The notes beneath the pieces were generated by a model. It worked only from the letters and a program-made list of their open reading frames with translations, made no database searches and had not been told where the DNA came from. The position numbers and the translations under genes were made by a program. DNA of 35,065 nucleotides from a virus. Location: positions 1-35,065 of IMG/VR virus record IMGVR_UViG_3300015209_000003; one strand, given 5' to 3'. Positions 1 to 6,684 of the stretch are shown piece by piece; the stretch's first letter is position 1, and every line of letters begins with the position of its first letter.

Positions 1-75
1 ACCGCCGCCGCCGCCACCACCTCCGCCGCCGCCACCGCCACCACCTCCGCCGCCGCCACCACCTCCGCCACCGCG
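1..75. repeat. GCC/ACC/TCC trinucleotide low-complexity repeat at the circle junction
   Basis: On the plus strand the run reads as interspersed gcc, acc and tcc triplets. It resumes at 35042-35065, so the full repeat spans the window ends. It is coding on the minus strand (Ala/Glu/Val). Such runs expand and contract by slippage, so the true length could differ from the assembled one. Confidence 0.85.
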
Positions 76-458
76 TGTCGTGCTGCGATGCGGGCGGTTC
101 GGAGTTCGGTGAGGGTGGCGGTGCCGGCGAGGTACCGCTCGAGTACGTCGTTGCACGCCTTGGCTTCGGGTGGGCCGAATGCCTCTACGGAGCGGGCGGC
201 CCACAAAGCGAGGCGCCGGCGGGCCTGGGTGCTTCCACGCCGGGCCCGGAGGAGCCGGGGGACGAGCACAACCAGGTGCTGGCGGTCGGCGTCGCCGAGG
301 CGGTCGTTGACGGCCTGGGCGGCACGGGCGACCGCCCGGTCGGTGCATTCCGGCAGGTCGGAGAAGTCGACGCCGGCGAGGACGGCCACCCATTCCATGA
401 TGCACACCCCGTGCTCAGGCGAGCGGTGCGACCCGGTCTCCAGATGGGGCTGGATCAT
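1..458 (-). CDS. Junction gene, N-terminal part (actinophage hypothetical)
   Basis: ATG at 456-458 overlaps the TGA of the ParB-like gene by ATGA. The frame stays open to base 1 and continues in frame at base 35065, ending at 34885, which gives 212 residues in total. The N-terminus has spaced His/Glu/Cys residues (SHRSPEHGVCIMEWVAVLAG), a pattern I recall from hypothetical proteins of actinophages and actinobacteria. A helical middle follows. From about residue 120 the protein is a low-complexity run of Ala, Glu and Val coded by GCG/GAG/GTG triplets (positions 1 to about 80). The function is unknown. The trinucleotide repeat is probably why the assembly was opened here. Confidence 0.8.
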   Translation of the reverse strand, partial: MIQPHLETGSHRSPEHGVCIMEWVAVLAGVDFSDLPECTDRAVARAAQAVNDRLGDADRQHLVVLVPRLLRARRGSTQARRRLALWAARSVEAFGPPEAKACNDVLERYLAGTATLTELRTARIAARHAVAEVVAAAEVVAVAAAEVVAAAA

Positions 459-1996
459 CGGCCTTGACCGGCTTTCAGCATGTTCTCCTCGTCGGGGCAG
501 GGCTGGTAACCATCGGCTTTGAGGCGCCGGTAGAGGGCAGCGACCTGCGGGGTCGCCCAGCCGATCTTGAGGCGGACCTGCCACTCGCCGGCGGCAAGGA
601 TGGCCGCCAGGCCGCGTGCCCGGCGCGGGCACGCCTTCGGGTCGGCGAGGGCCGCGAGGAGGTCCCCGGGGAGGTTGCTCGCCCGCTCGAGCCCGAGGAT
701 GTCGCAGGCGGCCGAGAGCAGCAGTGCATGGCCGGACGAGGTGACGAGCCACGCGTCGATCGCGTCGTAAAACAAGTCGTCGACGGTCACGTCCCGGGTG
801 ACGATCCGCTGGAGGTGCACGAGACGGGCCGCGGCGGCGGCCGTCATCGCCTTGTCCAGCCGGCGGGCCTCCTCCCGTTCGGCTTTCAACGTGTCAGCCG
901 GGCCGGGTTTCCCACCGTCCCGCTCGCAACAGGGAGCGGCGTACTCGGCGTGGGTCCGCGGCGCCTCGCACACCGGTATCGGCTTGCCCCGACCGTCGAT
1001 GAGGACCAGGTGGCACGGCAGGGCCCGGTGCTTCGCCTCGCTCATCCTCACCTGCTCAGCTTCGCGGCCCAGCCTGCGCCACACCCGGCCAACCCACGGC
1101 ACAGAAGTCACCCTCTCGTGGCGGACGCCAGCGGGGAGAGCGGCGACGACAGCGGCGACCTCCGCCTCGACTTCCAGCGTCTCGGTCTCCCTCCCGACGA
1201 GCTCGCGGACCGTCCAATAGTTATTGGGCGATGCGGCCTGCTCCAGGACCCGCCCGATCCCGTCGGGGTGTTGCAGGAGGCCGCACAGGAGGGCGGCGTC
1301 CTCCAGCGTGATCGTCCCGGAGGCCAGCGCCGCCTGCGCGGCCCCCGGCAGGCCGAGAAGAGCGAGACGCTTCGACACGTGGGATTGGCCGCGGCCGACA
1401 CGGACACCGAGGGCCCGCTGGCCCAGCCCGGTGAGCTCGACCAGACGCCGGTAGCCGTCCGCCTCCTCCAACGGCGTCAGCCCGGCCCGTTGGATGTTCT
1501 CCACGATCATCGCCTCCAGGCGGGCGACCTCGTCGAGGCTGCGCACCATGCACGGCACCTCGGACAGGCCGGCCACGACGGCGGCGGCATGACGGCGGTG
1601 ACCGGCGACGATCAGCCACGACCCATCGCCCGCGTCGTTCACCAACAGCGGCTGGAGGATCCCCACAGACGCGATCGACCCGGCCAGCTCAGCCAGGTCA
1701 CCGAGATCCCGTCGCAGGTTGTCGTCGGCCGGGCGGAGCGCGACAAGCGGGAGAACAGCCAACACCCCGATCGCCGGATCCGTGTCGGCGGTGGCCGGGC
1801 GCAGATCGAACAGCCCCGACCGCAGAGCGGCGATCTCAGCCCGATCGCGGCTCTCCCTCGCCTTCACCGCCGCTTTCGCGGCGGCCCGGTCCCGGCGCAT
1901 CTTGTCCGTGTGCGCCGACACGCAGCACTCGGCTCGGCACCCGGCCCGGTAACCGGCCTCCCTCCCATGGATCGTCGCAGTGTCAGTCAGCGTCAT
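455..1996 (-). CDS. ParB-like nuclease/partition-domain protein
   Basis: 513 residues. Residues about 10-40 hold a HGREAGYRAGCRAECC motif, a Cys/His cluster seen at the N-terminus of many actinophage DNA-binding proteins. A ParB N-terminal domain follows at about 80-190, with the GHRRHAA box and ENIQRAGLTPLEEADGY. A helix-turn-helix (GQSHVSKRLALLGLP) lies at about 205-220. The C-terminal 280 residues are unassigned. ParB proteins bind palindromic centromere sites and hydrolyse CTP, but no ParA gene is present here, so the role may be regulation or genome organisation rather than partition. It overlaps the DnaA-like gene by 14 bases and the junction gene by 4, so it sits in one translationally coupled operon. 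The domain call is firm; the role is inferred. Confidence 0.88.
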   Translation of the reverse strand: MTLTDTATIHGREAGYRAGCRAECCVSAHTDKMRRDRAAAKAAVKARESRDRAEIAALRSGLFDLRPATADTDPAIGVLAVLPLVALRPADDNLRRDLGDLAELAGSIASVGILQPLLVNDAGDGSWLIVAGHRRHAAAVVAGLSEVPCMVRSLDEVARLEAMIVENIQRAGLTPLEEADGYRRLVELTGLGQRALGVRVGRGQSHVSKRLALLGLPGAAQAALASGTITLEDAALLCGLLQHPDGIGRVLEQAASPNNYWTVRELVGRETETLEVEAEVAAVVAALPAGVRHERVTSVPWVGRVWRRLGREAEQVRMSEAKHRALPCHLVLIDGRGKPIPVCEAPRTHAEYAAPCCERDGGKPGPADTLKAEREEARRLDKAMTAAAAARLVHLQRIVTRDVTVDDLFYDAIDAWLVTSSGHALLLSAACDILGLERASNLPGDLLAALADPKACPRRARGLAAILAAGEWQVRLKIGWATPQVAALYRRLKADGYQPCPDEENMLKAGQGR

Positions 1997-2387
1997 TCCA
2001 AGTCTCTCCTTGTGGATCTGTTGGCGGCTGGGAGCGGTCCAGGTCGGCGGCGACAGCAGCCGCCCAGCGCAGTAGGACAGGGATCGTGAGCACGCGGGCG
2101 ACCGCGTTGTGGACGGTCTTGTGGTTTCGACCCCCGAAGGCCCGCCCGATCTCCGGGAGGCTCAAGCCGGTCCTGGCCCGGACTACGGCCATCGCCACCA
2201 TCCGGGCCTCGACCTTGGTCTTCGAGCGACCGGGGCCGACGACATCATCGACGCCCAGGCCGAACAGGCGGGCCGTCGACTCCAGAATGGAGGTGACAGC
2301 CACGTCGATCGGCACTGGCACGACTGGGTCGGTGGCAGCGATCCGCTCGGCTACATGCGCGGCCGAGGCCTCGGTCACGCCGCTCAC
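1983..2387 (-). CDS. Stand-alone DnaA domain IV (DNA-binding) protein
   Basis: 134 residues. Residues about 30-100 match the C-terminal DNA-binding domain of DnaA: a basic segment (SKTKVEARMVAMAVVR) with the Arg that enters the DnaA-box minor groove, then SLPEIGRAFGGRNHKTV, the DnaA signature helix. Cellular DnaA has GGRDHTTV. Here the Asp is Asn (residue 88) and the first Thr is Lys (residue 90), while the base-contacting His is kept. There is no AAA+ ATPase domain, so the protein cannot form the DnaA filament itself. It may mark the phage origin, compete with host DnaA, or regulate transcription. ATGA overlap with the upstream gene. Domain assignment confident, role inferred. Confidence 0.9.
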   Translation of the reverse strand: MSGVTEASAAHVAERIAATDPVVPVPIDVAVTSILESTARLFGLGVDDVVGPGRSKTKVEARMVAMAVVRARTGLSLPEIGRAFGGRNHKTVHNAVARVLTIPVLLRWAAAVAADLDRSQPPTDPQGETWNDAD

Positions 2388-2662
2388 CGCCCGCCCTGGC
2401 CCGCGGCGGCGCCGGGGCAGGCCGGCCAGTGGGCGGCGGCGTCAACGACAGGCACCCATGTGCCGCACAGCGAGCACGGCGCCGACAGCGCGGCCCGGGC
2501 CGGTGGGGGCGGCGTCTCGGCGACGTGCATCCCGTCGGCGCAGAACCCTTCATCGGACGCGACGTGGACCAGGCGGGCCTCCCGCATCTGGCCGCGTCGG
2601 ACGGGGAGGTGACACCAGCGGCACACGTCGACGACCTCGTCGAGGTGGTTCGCCTCGCTCAC
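2384..2662 (-). CDS. Small Cys-pair (zinc-ribbon-like) protein
   Basis: 92 residues. It has two CxxC pairs: CRWC near residue 14 and CSLC near residue 62, with further His and Cys residues (HWPAC) near the end. This spacing suggests a zinc-binding fold of the type common in actinophage early proteins. It overlaps both neighbours by ATGA-type junctions (2384-2387 and 2659-2662), so it is a coupled operon member. No specific family was recognised. Confidence 0.7.
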   Translation of the reverse strand: MSEANHLDEVVDVCRWCHLPVRRGQMREARLVHVASDEGFCADGMHVAETPPPPARAALSAPCSLCGTWVPVVDAAAHWPACPGAAAGQGGR

Positions 2663-2871
2663 CGGTCACCGGCCAGGTCATGGGCGAACGGGGCGTGGTC
2701 GGCGCAGACGACGATACCGAGACGCGTGACCCGCTCGGCGGCCCAGGCCAGCTCGGCCTGGGCCCGGGTCGGGTGGCACGGGACACCGGGAACCAGCTCG
2801 ACACCGGCGGCTGCGCAGTCCTCCAACCAGCACGGTCCGAGGCCGAGGTCGCCCGGCGCGGCGTCAGACAT
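2659..2871 (-). CDS. Small hypothetical early protein
   Basis: 70 residues beginning MSDAAPGDLG. Three Cys residues in the first half (PCW, DCA, PCH) and a late CADHAPF could bind a metal. It overlaps the upstream gene by 8 bases and the downstream one by 4. It is supported by coupling and by composition like its neighbours. Function unknown. Confidence 0.65.
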   Translation of the reverse strand: MSDAAPGDLGLGPCWLEDCAAAGVELVPGVPCHPTRAQAELAWAAERVTRLGIVVCADHAPFAHDLAGDR

Positions 2872-3094
2872 CGGGCGCCGTCCTGGGTAGGGCCCCCGCG
2901 GCCGCCCACGCCCGGGCGAGGAGGTCGACGTGGGCGGGGCTGCCCGGCTCGGACCGCCAGGCGGCCCACAGCGCCGACTGGAGAGCGGCCGGGACCCGCG
3001 TCCAATGACGGCGGCACATCGCGTGCTCCGACGGGTGACGGGCGCCGCAGCCCGCCACCATGCACTCCACCAGCACGCCGGCGGCCGCCGTCAC
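2864..3094 (-). CDS. Small Cys/His-cluster early protein
   Basis: 76 residues from a GTG at 3092-3094, whose GTGA overlaps the upstream stop; that overlap decides the start, since the frame is open further upstream. Residues about 10-32 hold a C-M-x3-C-x11-C-x2-H cluster (ECMVAGCGARHPSEHAMCRRH), likely a zinc-binding knuckle. The remainder is helical. Function unknown. Confidence 0.65.
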   Translation of the reverse strand: MTAAAGVLVECMVAGCGARHPSEHAMCRRHWTRVPAALQSALWAAWRSEPGSPAHVDLLARAWAAAGALPRTAPDV

Positions 3095-3300
3095 CGGACG
3101 CTCACGCCCACGCACGAGCGGGCCAGGCTGCCCCGTGACGACGGCCGGAGGAACCACAGGAACCCGGCCGGGTCCCCGTCGGCCCTCACGTACACCGTCC
3201 AGCGGATATCGAGCCGCCCCGCGGCCCGTTCCGCGGCGCCGTCGAGGAGGCCGGCGGCGGTCACGGCCAGGCCCAGGGCGTCGCTGTCCACACAGACCAC
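3091..3300 (-). CDS. Small hypothetical early protein
   Basis: 69 residues from GTG at 3298-3300, directly abutting the TAG of the upstream gene (3301-3303). The middle (AGRLDIRWTVYVRADG) looks like a beta-strand-rich segment. No motif was recognised. It is supported by tight packing between two coupled genes. Confidence 0.6.
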   Translation of the reverse strand: MVCVDSDALGLAVTAAGLLDGAAERAAGRLDIRWTVYVRADGDPAGFLWFLRPSSRGSLARSCVGVSVR

Positions 3301-3768
3301 CTACGCGGCCTCCGCCGACGGCTGATCGGGGAGCGGGACCGCCCACGGGGCCGGGTGCTCCAACCAGACGGCGATCACCGGATCCGCCGCCCACCGCCGG
3401 TACAGCAACGCCCACGCCGTCTTCCACCCCGGGTCGGCCGGGCCGCCGAACACCGCGGTCAACCGGGCCGCCGGGTCCCCGGCCCAGAACGCGTCGGCAT
3501 GATCGCCACACAACCGGTGACGGTGACCTGTCCGGTCCCTCACCTCCACCTCAGCCGGCCACCCGCACCCACCCAGCCACCCCTCATCGGTACACACCGG
3601 GTCCACCACCCGCAACACCACACACGCCGGCTCCTGATCAGCCCAGAAAGCCACGGTCACGTCGACCGTCGCCCTCTGAGCGCCGCGGCCCGTCGGGTAC
3701 CACACCTCCACCGGCGACCCCGCCGGCACCAGCTGCAACTCCTCCAGGAGCACCCCGACCGTCAACAC
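3301..3768 (-). CDS. Hypothetical early protein with a 'TVGxLLEELQ' N-terminus
   Basis: 155 residues from GTG at 3766-3768, overlapping the upstream stop by GTGTTGA. The N-terminal 45 residues (LTVGVLLEELQLVPAGSPVE, then VWYP) resemble small actinobacterial and phage proteins that begin with a TVGEL-type helix and a Pro-Val-Val strand. A possible Cys/His cluster (CGW, LCGDHADAFW) follows. The C-terminal half is Trp-rich. Function unknown. Confidence 0.65.
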   Translation of the reverse strand: MLTVGVLLEELQLVPAGSPVEVWYPTGRGAQRATVDVTVAFWADQEPACVVLRVVDPVCTDEGWLGGCGWPAEVEVRDRTGHRHRLCGDHADAFWAGDPAARLTAVFGGPADPGWKTAWALLYRRWAADPVIAVWLEHPAPWAVPLPDQPSAEAA

Positions 3769-4025
3769 CGGCCGAACCCGTCGCCGAGCGCCTCGGCCTG
3801 CCAGTCCTCCAGAGGTTCGTCCTCCCAGGGATGCTCGCTCTCCAGGTGGTCGAGGGCCTCGACCTCACAGTCGACCCACCCGATGTCGGAGAAGTCCTTA
3901 CCGACCCAGTCGCACAAGGAGCACTCGGCCCGCAACGACTCCACCACCGGCACCAGGTCGTTCGGACCAGTTCCAGGACGGCGGACCCGCGCAACCAGAG
4001 GGGCCGCCGGCCGGTCGGTGCTCAC
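3762..4025 (-). CDS. Small zinc-finger-like early protein
   Basis: 87 residues. AECSLCDW at about 34-41 followed by DHLESEHP at about 58-65 gives a C-x2-C...H-x4-H arrangement typical of single zinc fingers in actinophage early proteins. GTGA-type overlap with the upstream gene (4022-4025). Probably binds DNA or a host protein; the target is unknown. Confidence 0.7.
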   Translation of the reverse strand: MSTDRPAAPLVARVRRPGTGPNDLVPVVESLRAECSLCDWVGKDFSDIGWVDCEVEALDHLESEHPWEDEPLEDWQAEALGDGFGRC

Positions 4026-4519
4026 CAGTCGACCGAGTCCGGCACAGCGGTGGCGGACACCGACTCAGCCAACCGGGCGAGAAGATCCACCGCCGTACGC
4101 AGATCCCTGGCCTCGCTCGCCGTGACCCCGCCCCCAACGGCGACGCCTCGCATCACCCGGCCGGCCCGAACGGCCAGACCACGCACCAGTCGGCTCGCGT
4201 CGCACAGGTCATCGTCGATCGACTCCGAGTCGACCATGGCCCGCAGACACCCGGCGTAGAGCTCCAACGCGTCATCGACGAGCTCCCCGGCCTTCTCCAC
4301 CCGATAATGGCCGCCGCCGACGCCGTCCCCGATCCGGCACACCATGTCCGCGACCGCCGCCAGCGGCCTAAGCACGCCCCGGTCCGCCCACCCCTCCGCC
4401 GTCTCCGCCCGCCGAGCCAGATCCAACCGGGCCTGAGCCAGCGGGCCGGCCTGGGCGGCCTGAACCAGCCGGTCGAAGTCGCCGCGGCTCATCGGCTCGG
4501 CGTCCATCGGCGGGTTCAC
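4022..4519 (-). CDS. Hypothetical helical early protein
   Basis: 165 residues. Two adjacent GTG codons (4517-4519 and 4520-4522) can serve as start; the inner one gives the GTGA overlap typical of this operon. The sequence is almost entirely helical, rich in Ala, Leu, Arg and Asp, with a Gly-rich turn near residue 75 (GDGVGGGHY). No signal peptide or membrane segment. Function unknown. Confidence 0.65.
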   Translation of the reverse strand: MNPPMDAEPMSRGDFDRLVQAAQAGPLAQARLDLARRAETAEGWADRGVLRPLAAVADMVCRIGDGVGGGHYRVEKAGELVDDALELYAGCLRAMVDSESIDDDLCDASRLVRGLAVRAGRVMRGVAVGGGVTASEARDLRTAVDLLARLAESVSATAVPDSVDW

Positions 4520-4704
4520 CACGACGCCAGACGATGTGGAGCCCGCAGCCCGGCAGGGGCGGCGCCGGGCGCGGACTCCACGACCGAGTCAACCCCGTTC
4601 CAGGGCGTGACCCCTGGAACGGCTCCGCCCCAGCCGCTTCCCACAGCGGGGGCGGAACCGACCTCGCCGGGCCACGCCCCGCTGATTCCGGCAGAATCAG
4701 TCAC
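4516..4704 (-). CDS. Very small Gly/Ala/Trp-containing protein (uncertain)
   Basis: 62 residues from GTG at 4702-4704, overlapping the upstream stop by GTGA and the downstream GTG by 4-7 bases. The coupling is the main support; the composition (SAGISGAWPGEVGSAPAVG) is low-complexity. The frame contains two perfect dyads (4596-4621 and 4682-4700), so part of this stretch may be kept for DNA sites rather than for the peptide. Confidence 0.45.
   Translation of the reverse strand: MTDSAGISGAWPGEVGSAPAVGSGWGGAVPGVTPWNGVDSVVESAPGAAPAGLRAPHRLASW
4596..4621. promoter_or_regulatory. 10-bp inverted repeat, candidate protein-binding site
   Basis: CGTTCCAGGG at 4596-4605 is matched perfectly by CCCTGGAACG at 4612-4621, with spacer CGTGAC. 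It lies inside the doubtful 62-residue gene. It could be an operator or an attenuating hairpin within the early operon. Confidence 0.4.
4682..4700. promoter_or_regulatory. Dyad CTGATTC-N5-GAATCAG, copy 1 of a shared 17-bp element
   Basis: Seven-base arms flank CGGCA. The inner 17 bases are identical, on the opposite strand, to those at 33198-33214 (TGATTCTGCCGGAATCA). It overlaps the first codons of the 62-residue gene. Probable operator for a phage regulator; unproven. Confidence 0.45.
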
Positions 4705-4946
4705 GACGTAGCCCGTTCTGCGGCGGGCGCGGTCGGGGCGCCCCAGCTGATGTGACCCGGATCAGCCGCCACCCCAAACCGCAACGAGGCCACCCTCTCG
4801 CCGAGCAGTCCCAGATGGGCCTTCCCGCTGTGCCAGCCGGCGAGAATCCTCAGGTTCTCAGCCAGATCACCACGCGGCAGACGCTCAGCAACCTCACTGA
4901 GCACCCTGGCCGCGTCGGCGTGGAACCGGACGCCAGCCCCGACCAT
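4701..4946 (-). CDS. Hypothetical early protein
   Basis: 81 residues from ATG at 4944-4946, sharing one base with the TGA of the upstream gene (TGATG). It is a helical protein (FHADAARVLSEVAERLPRGD near the N-terminus) ending in an Ala-rich tail. No recognised domain. Longer upstream extension of this frame would fully overlap the 166-residue gene and is rejected. Confidence 0.65.
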   Translation of the reverse strand: MVGAGVRFHADAARVLSEVAERLPRGDLAENLRILAGWHSGKAHLGLLGERVASLRFGVAADPGHISWGAPTAPAAERATS

Positions 4947-5446
4947 CACCGCCGCCGCTTCGGGTGAGCCGGTCTGGCCGGGCGGCCGGCCACGGCGCGC
5001 CTGGCCTGGGCCCGGGTTATGACGCCGCCGGCGACGAGCGACGACGCGAAGATCCGGCCGGATTGGCGGACGGTCAGGCCCATAAGGGTGTTGACGTGGT
5101 GGCAGTGGGCGGCGGCCTCGTGGTGGTTGTACCCCCAGCACCAGGGGGCGGCGTCGATCACCCCTGAGCGGATCGGGCCGATCATCGGCAGGTAGGACCG
5201 GCCGCTCTCCCACACCACCCGGGGCACGTAGCCAAGTCCGGCGTGGAAGTCCTCGCCCTTCATCACCACGAAGCAGAACGCGGAGTGGCCGCCGTCTGCA
5301 TCTGCCGCATGGGTTTCGCCTGGCCACGACGACGCTGCGGGCGAGGAGGCGTCACCAAACCCGACCAAGAACGGCTCGCCGGTGTCGCTCCGCCGGACCG
5401 CTGCGAGGTCCTCCAAGGATGAGATCCGGTCCTCTACGTTGCCCAT
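4946..5446 (-). CDS. First gene of the early leftward operon, unknown function
   Basis: 166 residues from ATG at 5444-5446 with GGGGGA upstream; a TTG three bases earlier is less likely. The sequence contains several His and Cys residues in the second half (CWGYNHHEAAAHCHHVNTLM), which could bind metal, and a basic C-terminus. It follows the putative leftward promoter at 5486-5514 with a leader of about 33 bases, so it should be among the earliest proteins made. Not matched to a known family. Confidence 0.75.
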   Translation of the reverse strand: MGNVEDRISSLEDLAAVRRSDTGEPFLVGFGDASSPAASSWPGETHAADADGGHSAFCFVVMKGEDFHAGLGYVPRVVWESGRSYLPMIGPIRSGVIDAAPWCWGYNHHEAAAHCHHVNTLMGLTVRQSGRIFASSLVAGGVITRAQARRAVAGRPARPAHPKRRR

Positions 5447-5473
5447 CAAGTCCCCCTGCCACCAAGTCCGTCG

Positions 5474-5502
5474 TTGCCTGAGGTTACGTTAGTGGGCATG
5501 AT
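5474..5502 (+). promoter_or_regulatory. Rightward promoter for a leaderless initiator mRNA
   Basis: TTGCCT at 5474-5479, a 17-base spacer, then CATGAT at 5497-5502, six bases before the ATG at 5509. No Shine-Dalgarno lies at a useful distance, which fits a leaderless transcript as commonly used in actinobacteria. The -10 match is moderate (4 of 6). Confidence 0.4.
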
Positions 5503-5514
5503 GGCGGGATGCAA
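5486..5514 (-). promoter_or_regulatory. Leftward early promoter
   Basis: Read on the minus strand: TTGCAT (5514-5509), a 17-base spacer, and TAACGT (5491-5486). This is a good match to a sigma70-type promoter. Transcription would start near 5479. The -35 box overlaps the start codon of the rightward initiator gene. Confidence 0.55.
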
Positions 5515-6684
5515 GTACTCCCGCTCCCGTTGGTTCACGCCACCCTCGCTCTGGTCGACGAGTCGAAGCTCCCGTCGCACAGCGCCGCCCTGGTCCGCCA
5601 TGTGGCAACCATCCACGACCAGGCCGGCGGCCTCGACGGAAGGCTTGTCCGCTGCCCCGGGCGGAAAATGGCCCAGCGGCTGTACGGGACCGATGCGGAC
5701 AGGCCGGCCGGCCACAGCGTGGTCTCTCGACGCGTCGTCGACCTGCTGGCCCGCAAGGTCCTGATCGGGCGCAAGATCGGCACCTCGTGGTACCTCGCCG
5801 TGAACGCCAACGTCGACGAGTGGCGGGTCGTGTGGATCGGCGGGAAGCACGCCGCCCTCCTCGAGGTGCGCCTCGTGGCCCGCGACCTCGTTGAGACGCG
5901 ATCGGTGGGCTGGAGGGCTTCGTTGTCGCGTCCCTATGGCGCGACAACGAAGCCTTCGTTGTCGCGAAACCCCCCCTGTTTCGCGACAACGGCCGCGACA
6001 ACGAAGGCCGCCGAGGAGGACGGACCCCAGTGTTTTGCTGGAGGCCACCTCCCTGGATGTCGCGGTGCTTGTCGCGAAACAGGCCCTTTTCGCGACAACG
6101 AAGGCCTCGTTGTCGCGCCCAAGGGTCGCGACAACGGTCCGGAGCCCCTGTCTCTACTTGATGTTCCTTCGGAACAATTCTCTCTAGACGGGCATCAAGA
6201 GCGGCCCGGAGGGCCGAGAGAGAGTCCGGCTACGCCTCCTCAAGCCAACCCCCCGGCCACGAGGGTGCGGGATCTCTCCCACGGGTCACAGCACGACGAG
6301 GCGGAAGTGCTGGCCGCGGCCGATCGGATCGCCCGAGCCATCCGCAAGCGGGGCAAGTTCATCCGGGGTACCGGCCTCGACGAGCTGCGGGAGAGCCTCC
6401 GCTGCCAGCTCGAGCCGATCAACGTGGACGGCGGCGTAAACGCCGTCCGGTGGGGCCCGCCCGATGCCAACGGCCTCGACCTCGCCGACCTGGCCGTCGA
6501 CGCTGCCCGCGAGCTATCGGTCGCCCCCCGCCTGACCGTGGTCGACGACCGGGACCGCCCGGTCGTCGACCGGACCGAGACAGAGGCCGAGGCAGGCGAC
6601 CGACTCAGGGAGATCGAGGTCATGCGCGCTCTTCGCGAGGGTCGTGGCCGCGTGGCAGACTTCGTCTCACCCGAAGAGGCGTAG
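5509..6684 (+). CDS. Probable replication initiator with embedded origin
   Basis: 391 residues in three parts. Residues 1-120 look like a winged-helix DNA-binding domain of phage/plasmid initiators (SAALVRHVATIHDQ..., then VVSRRVVDLLARKVLIGRKI and a strand SWYLAVN). Residues about 138-210 are a low-complexity linker rich in Ser, Arg, Thr and Asn, coded by the TTGTCGCG repeat array (5923-6134). Residues about 260-391 form a charged helical domain (EVLAAADRIARAIRKRGKF). DNA-binding N-terminus, origin repeats in the middle and interaction C-terminus is the layout of lambda O. The function is inferred from this architecture and the absence of any other initiator. Transcribed divergently from the early operon. 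Confidence 0.65.
   Translation: MQVLPLPLVHATLALVDESKLPSHSAALVRHVATIHDQAGGLDGRLVRCPGRKMAQRLYGTDADRPAGHSVVSRRVVDLLARKVLIGRKIGTSWYLAVNANVDEWRVVWIGGKHAALLEVRLVARDLVETRSVGWRASLSRPYGATTKPSLSRNPPCFATTAATTKAAEEDGPQCFAGGHLPGCRGACRETGPFRDNEGLVVAPKGRDNGPEPLSLLDVPSEQFSLDGHQERPGGPRESPATPPQANPPATRVRDLSHGSQHDEAEVLAAADRIARAIRKRGKFIRGTGLDELRESLRCQLEPINVDGGVNAVRWGPPDANGLDLADLAVDAARELSVAPRLTVVDDRDRPVVDRTETEAEAGDRLREIEVMRALREGRGRVADFVSPEEA
5918..6136. other. Putative replication origin: nine TTGTCGCG repeats
   Basis: Exact TTGTCGCG lies on the plus strand at 5923, 5959, 6069 and 6110, and on the minus strand at 5940, 5982, 5994, 6091 and 6127 (left ends). A one-mismatch copy is at 6057. Eight copies form four inverted pairs with gaps of 9, 15, 14 and 9 bases; the flanks often extend the match (CTTCGTTGTCGCG, or GTCGCGAAAC). 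The array lies inside the initiator gene. The first half of the repeat matches the actinobacterial DnaA box TTGTCCACA. Confidence 0.75.
6151..6188. other. AT-rich stretch beside the repeats, candidate unwinding element
   Basis: 38 bases with 39% G+C in a genome of about 70%, immediately right of the repeat array. It contains the dyad TGTTCC-TTC-GGAACA (6162-6176). An AT-rich block next to initiator sites is where lambda-type origins melt. Unwinding is inferred. Confidence 0.5.

Noticed and set aside
464-2089. Long forward reading frame opposite the ParB-like gene
   Set aside because: High G+C keeps antisense frames open. It has no recognisable domain and lies exactly over a clear ParB-like gene. 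The same applies to forward frames at 8351-9985, 25989-27230 and 31280-33361.
4701-5327. 208-residue leftward frame
   Set aside because: Its upstream part overlaps the 166-residue gene entirely. Only the last 81 codons, beginning at the TGATG junction at 4946, fit the operon.
5918-6136. CRISPR array
   Set aside because: The repeated unit is only 8-13 bp, occurs in both orientations, and the gaps are 4 to about 67 bp and partly palindromic. It fits origin iterons, not CRISPR.
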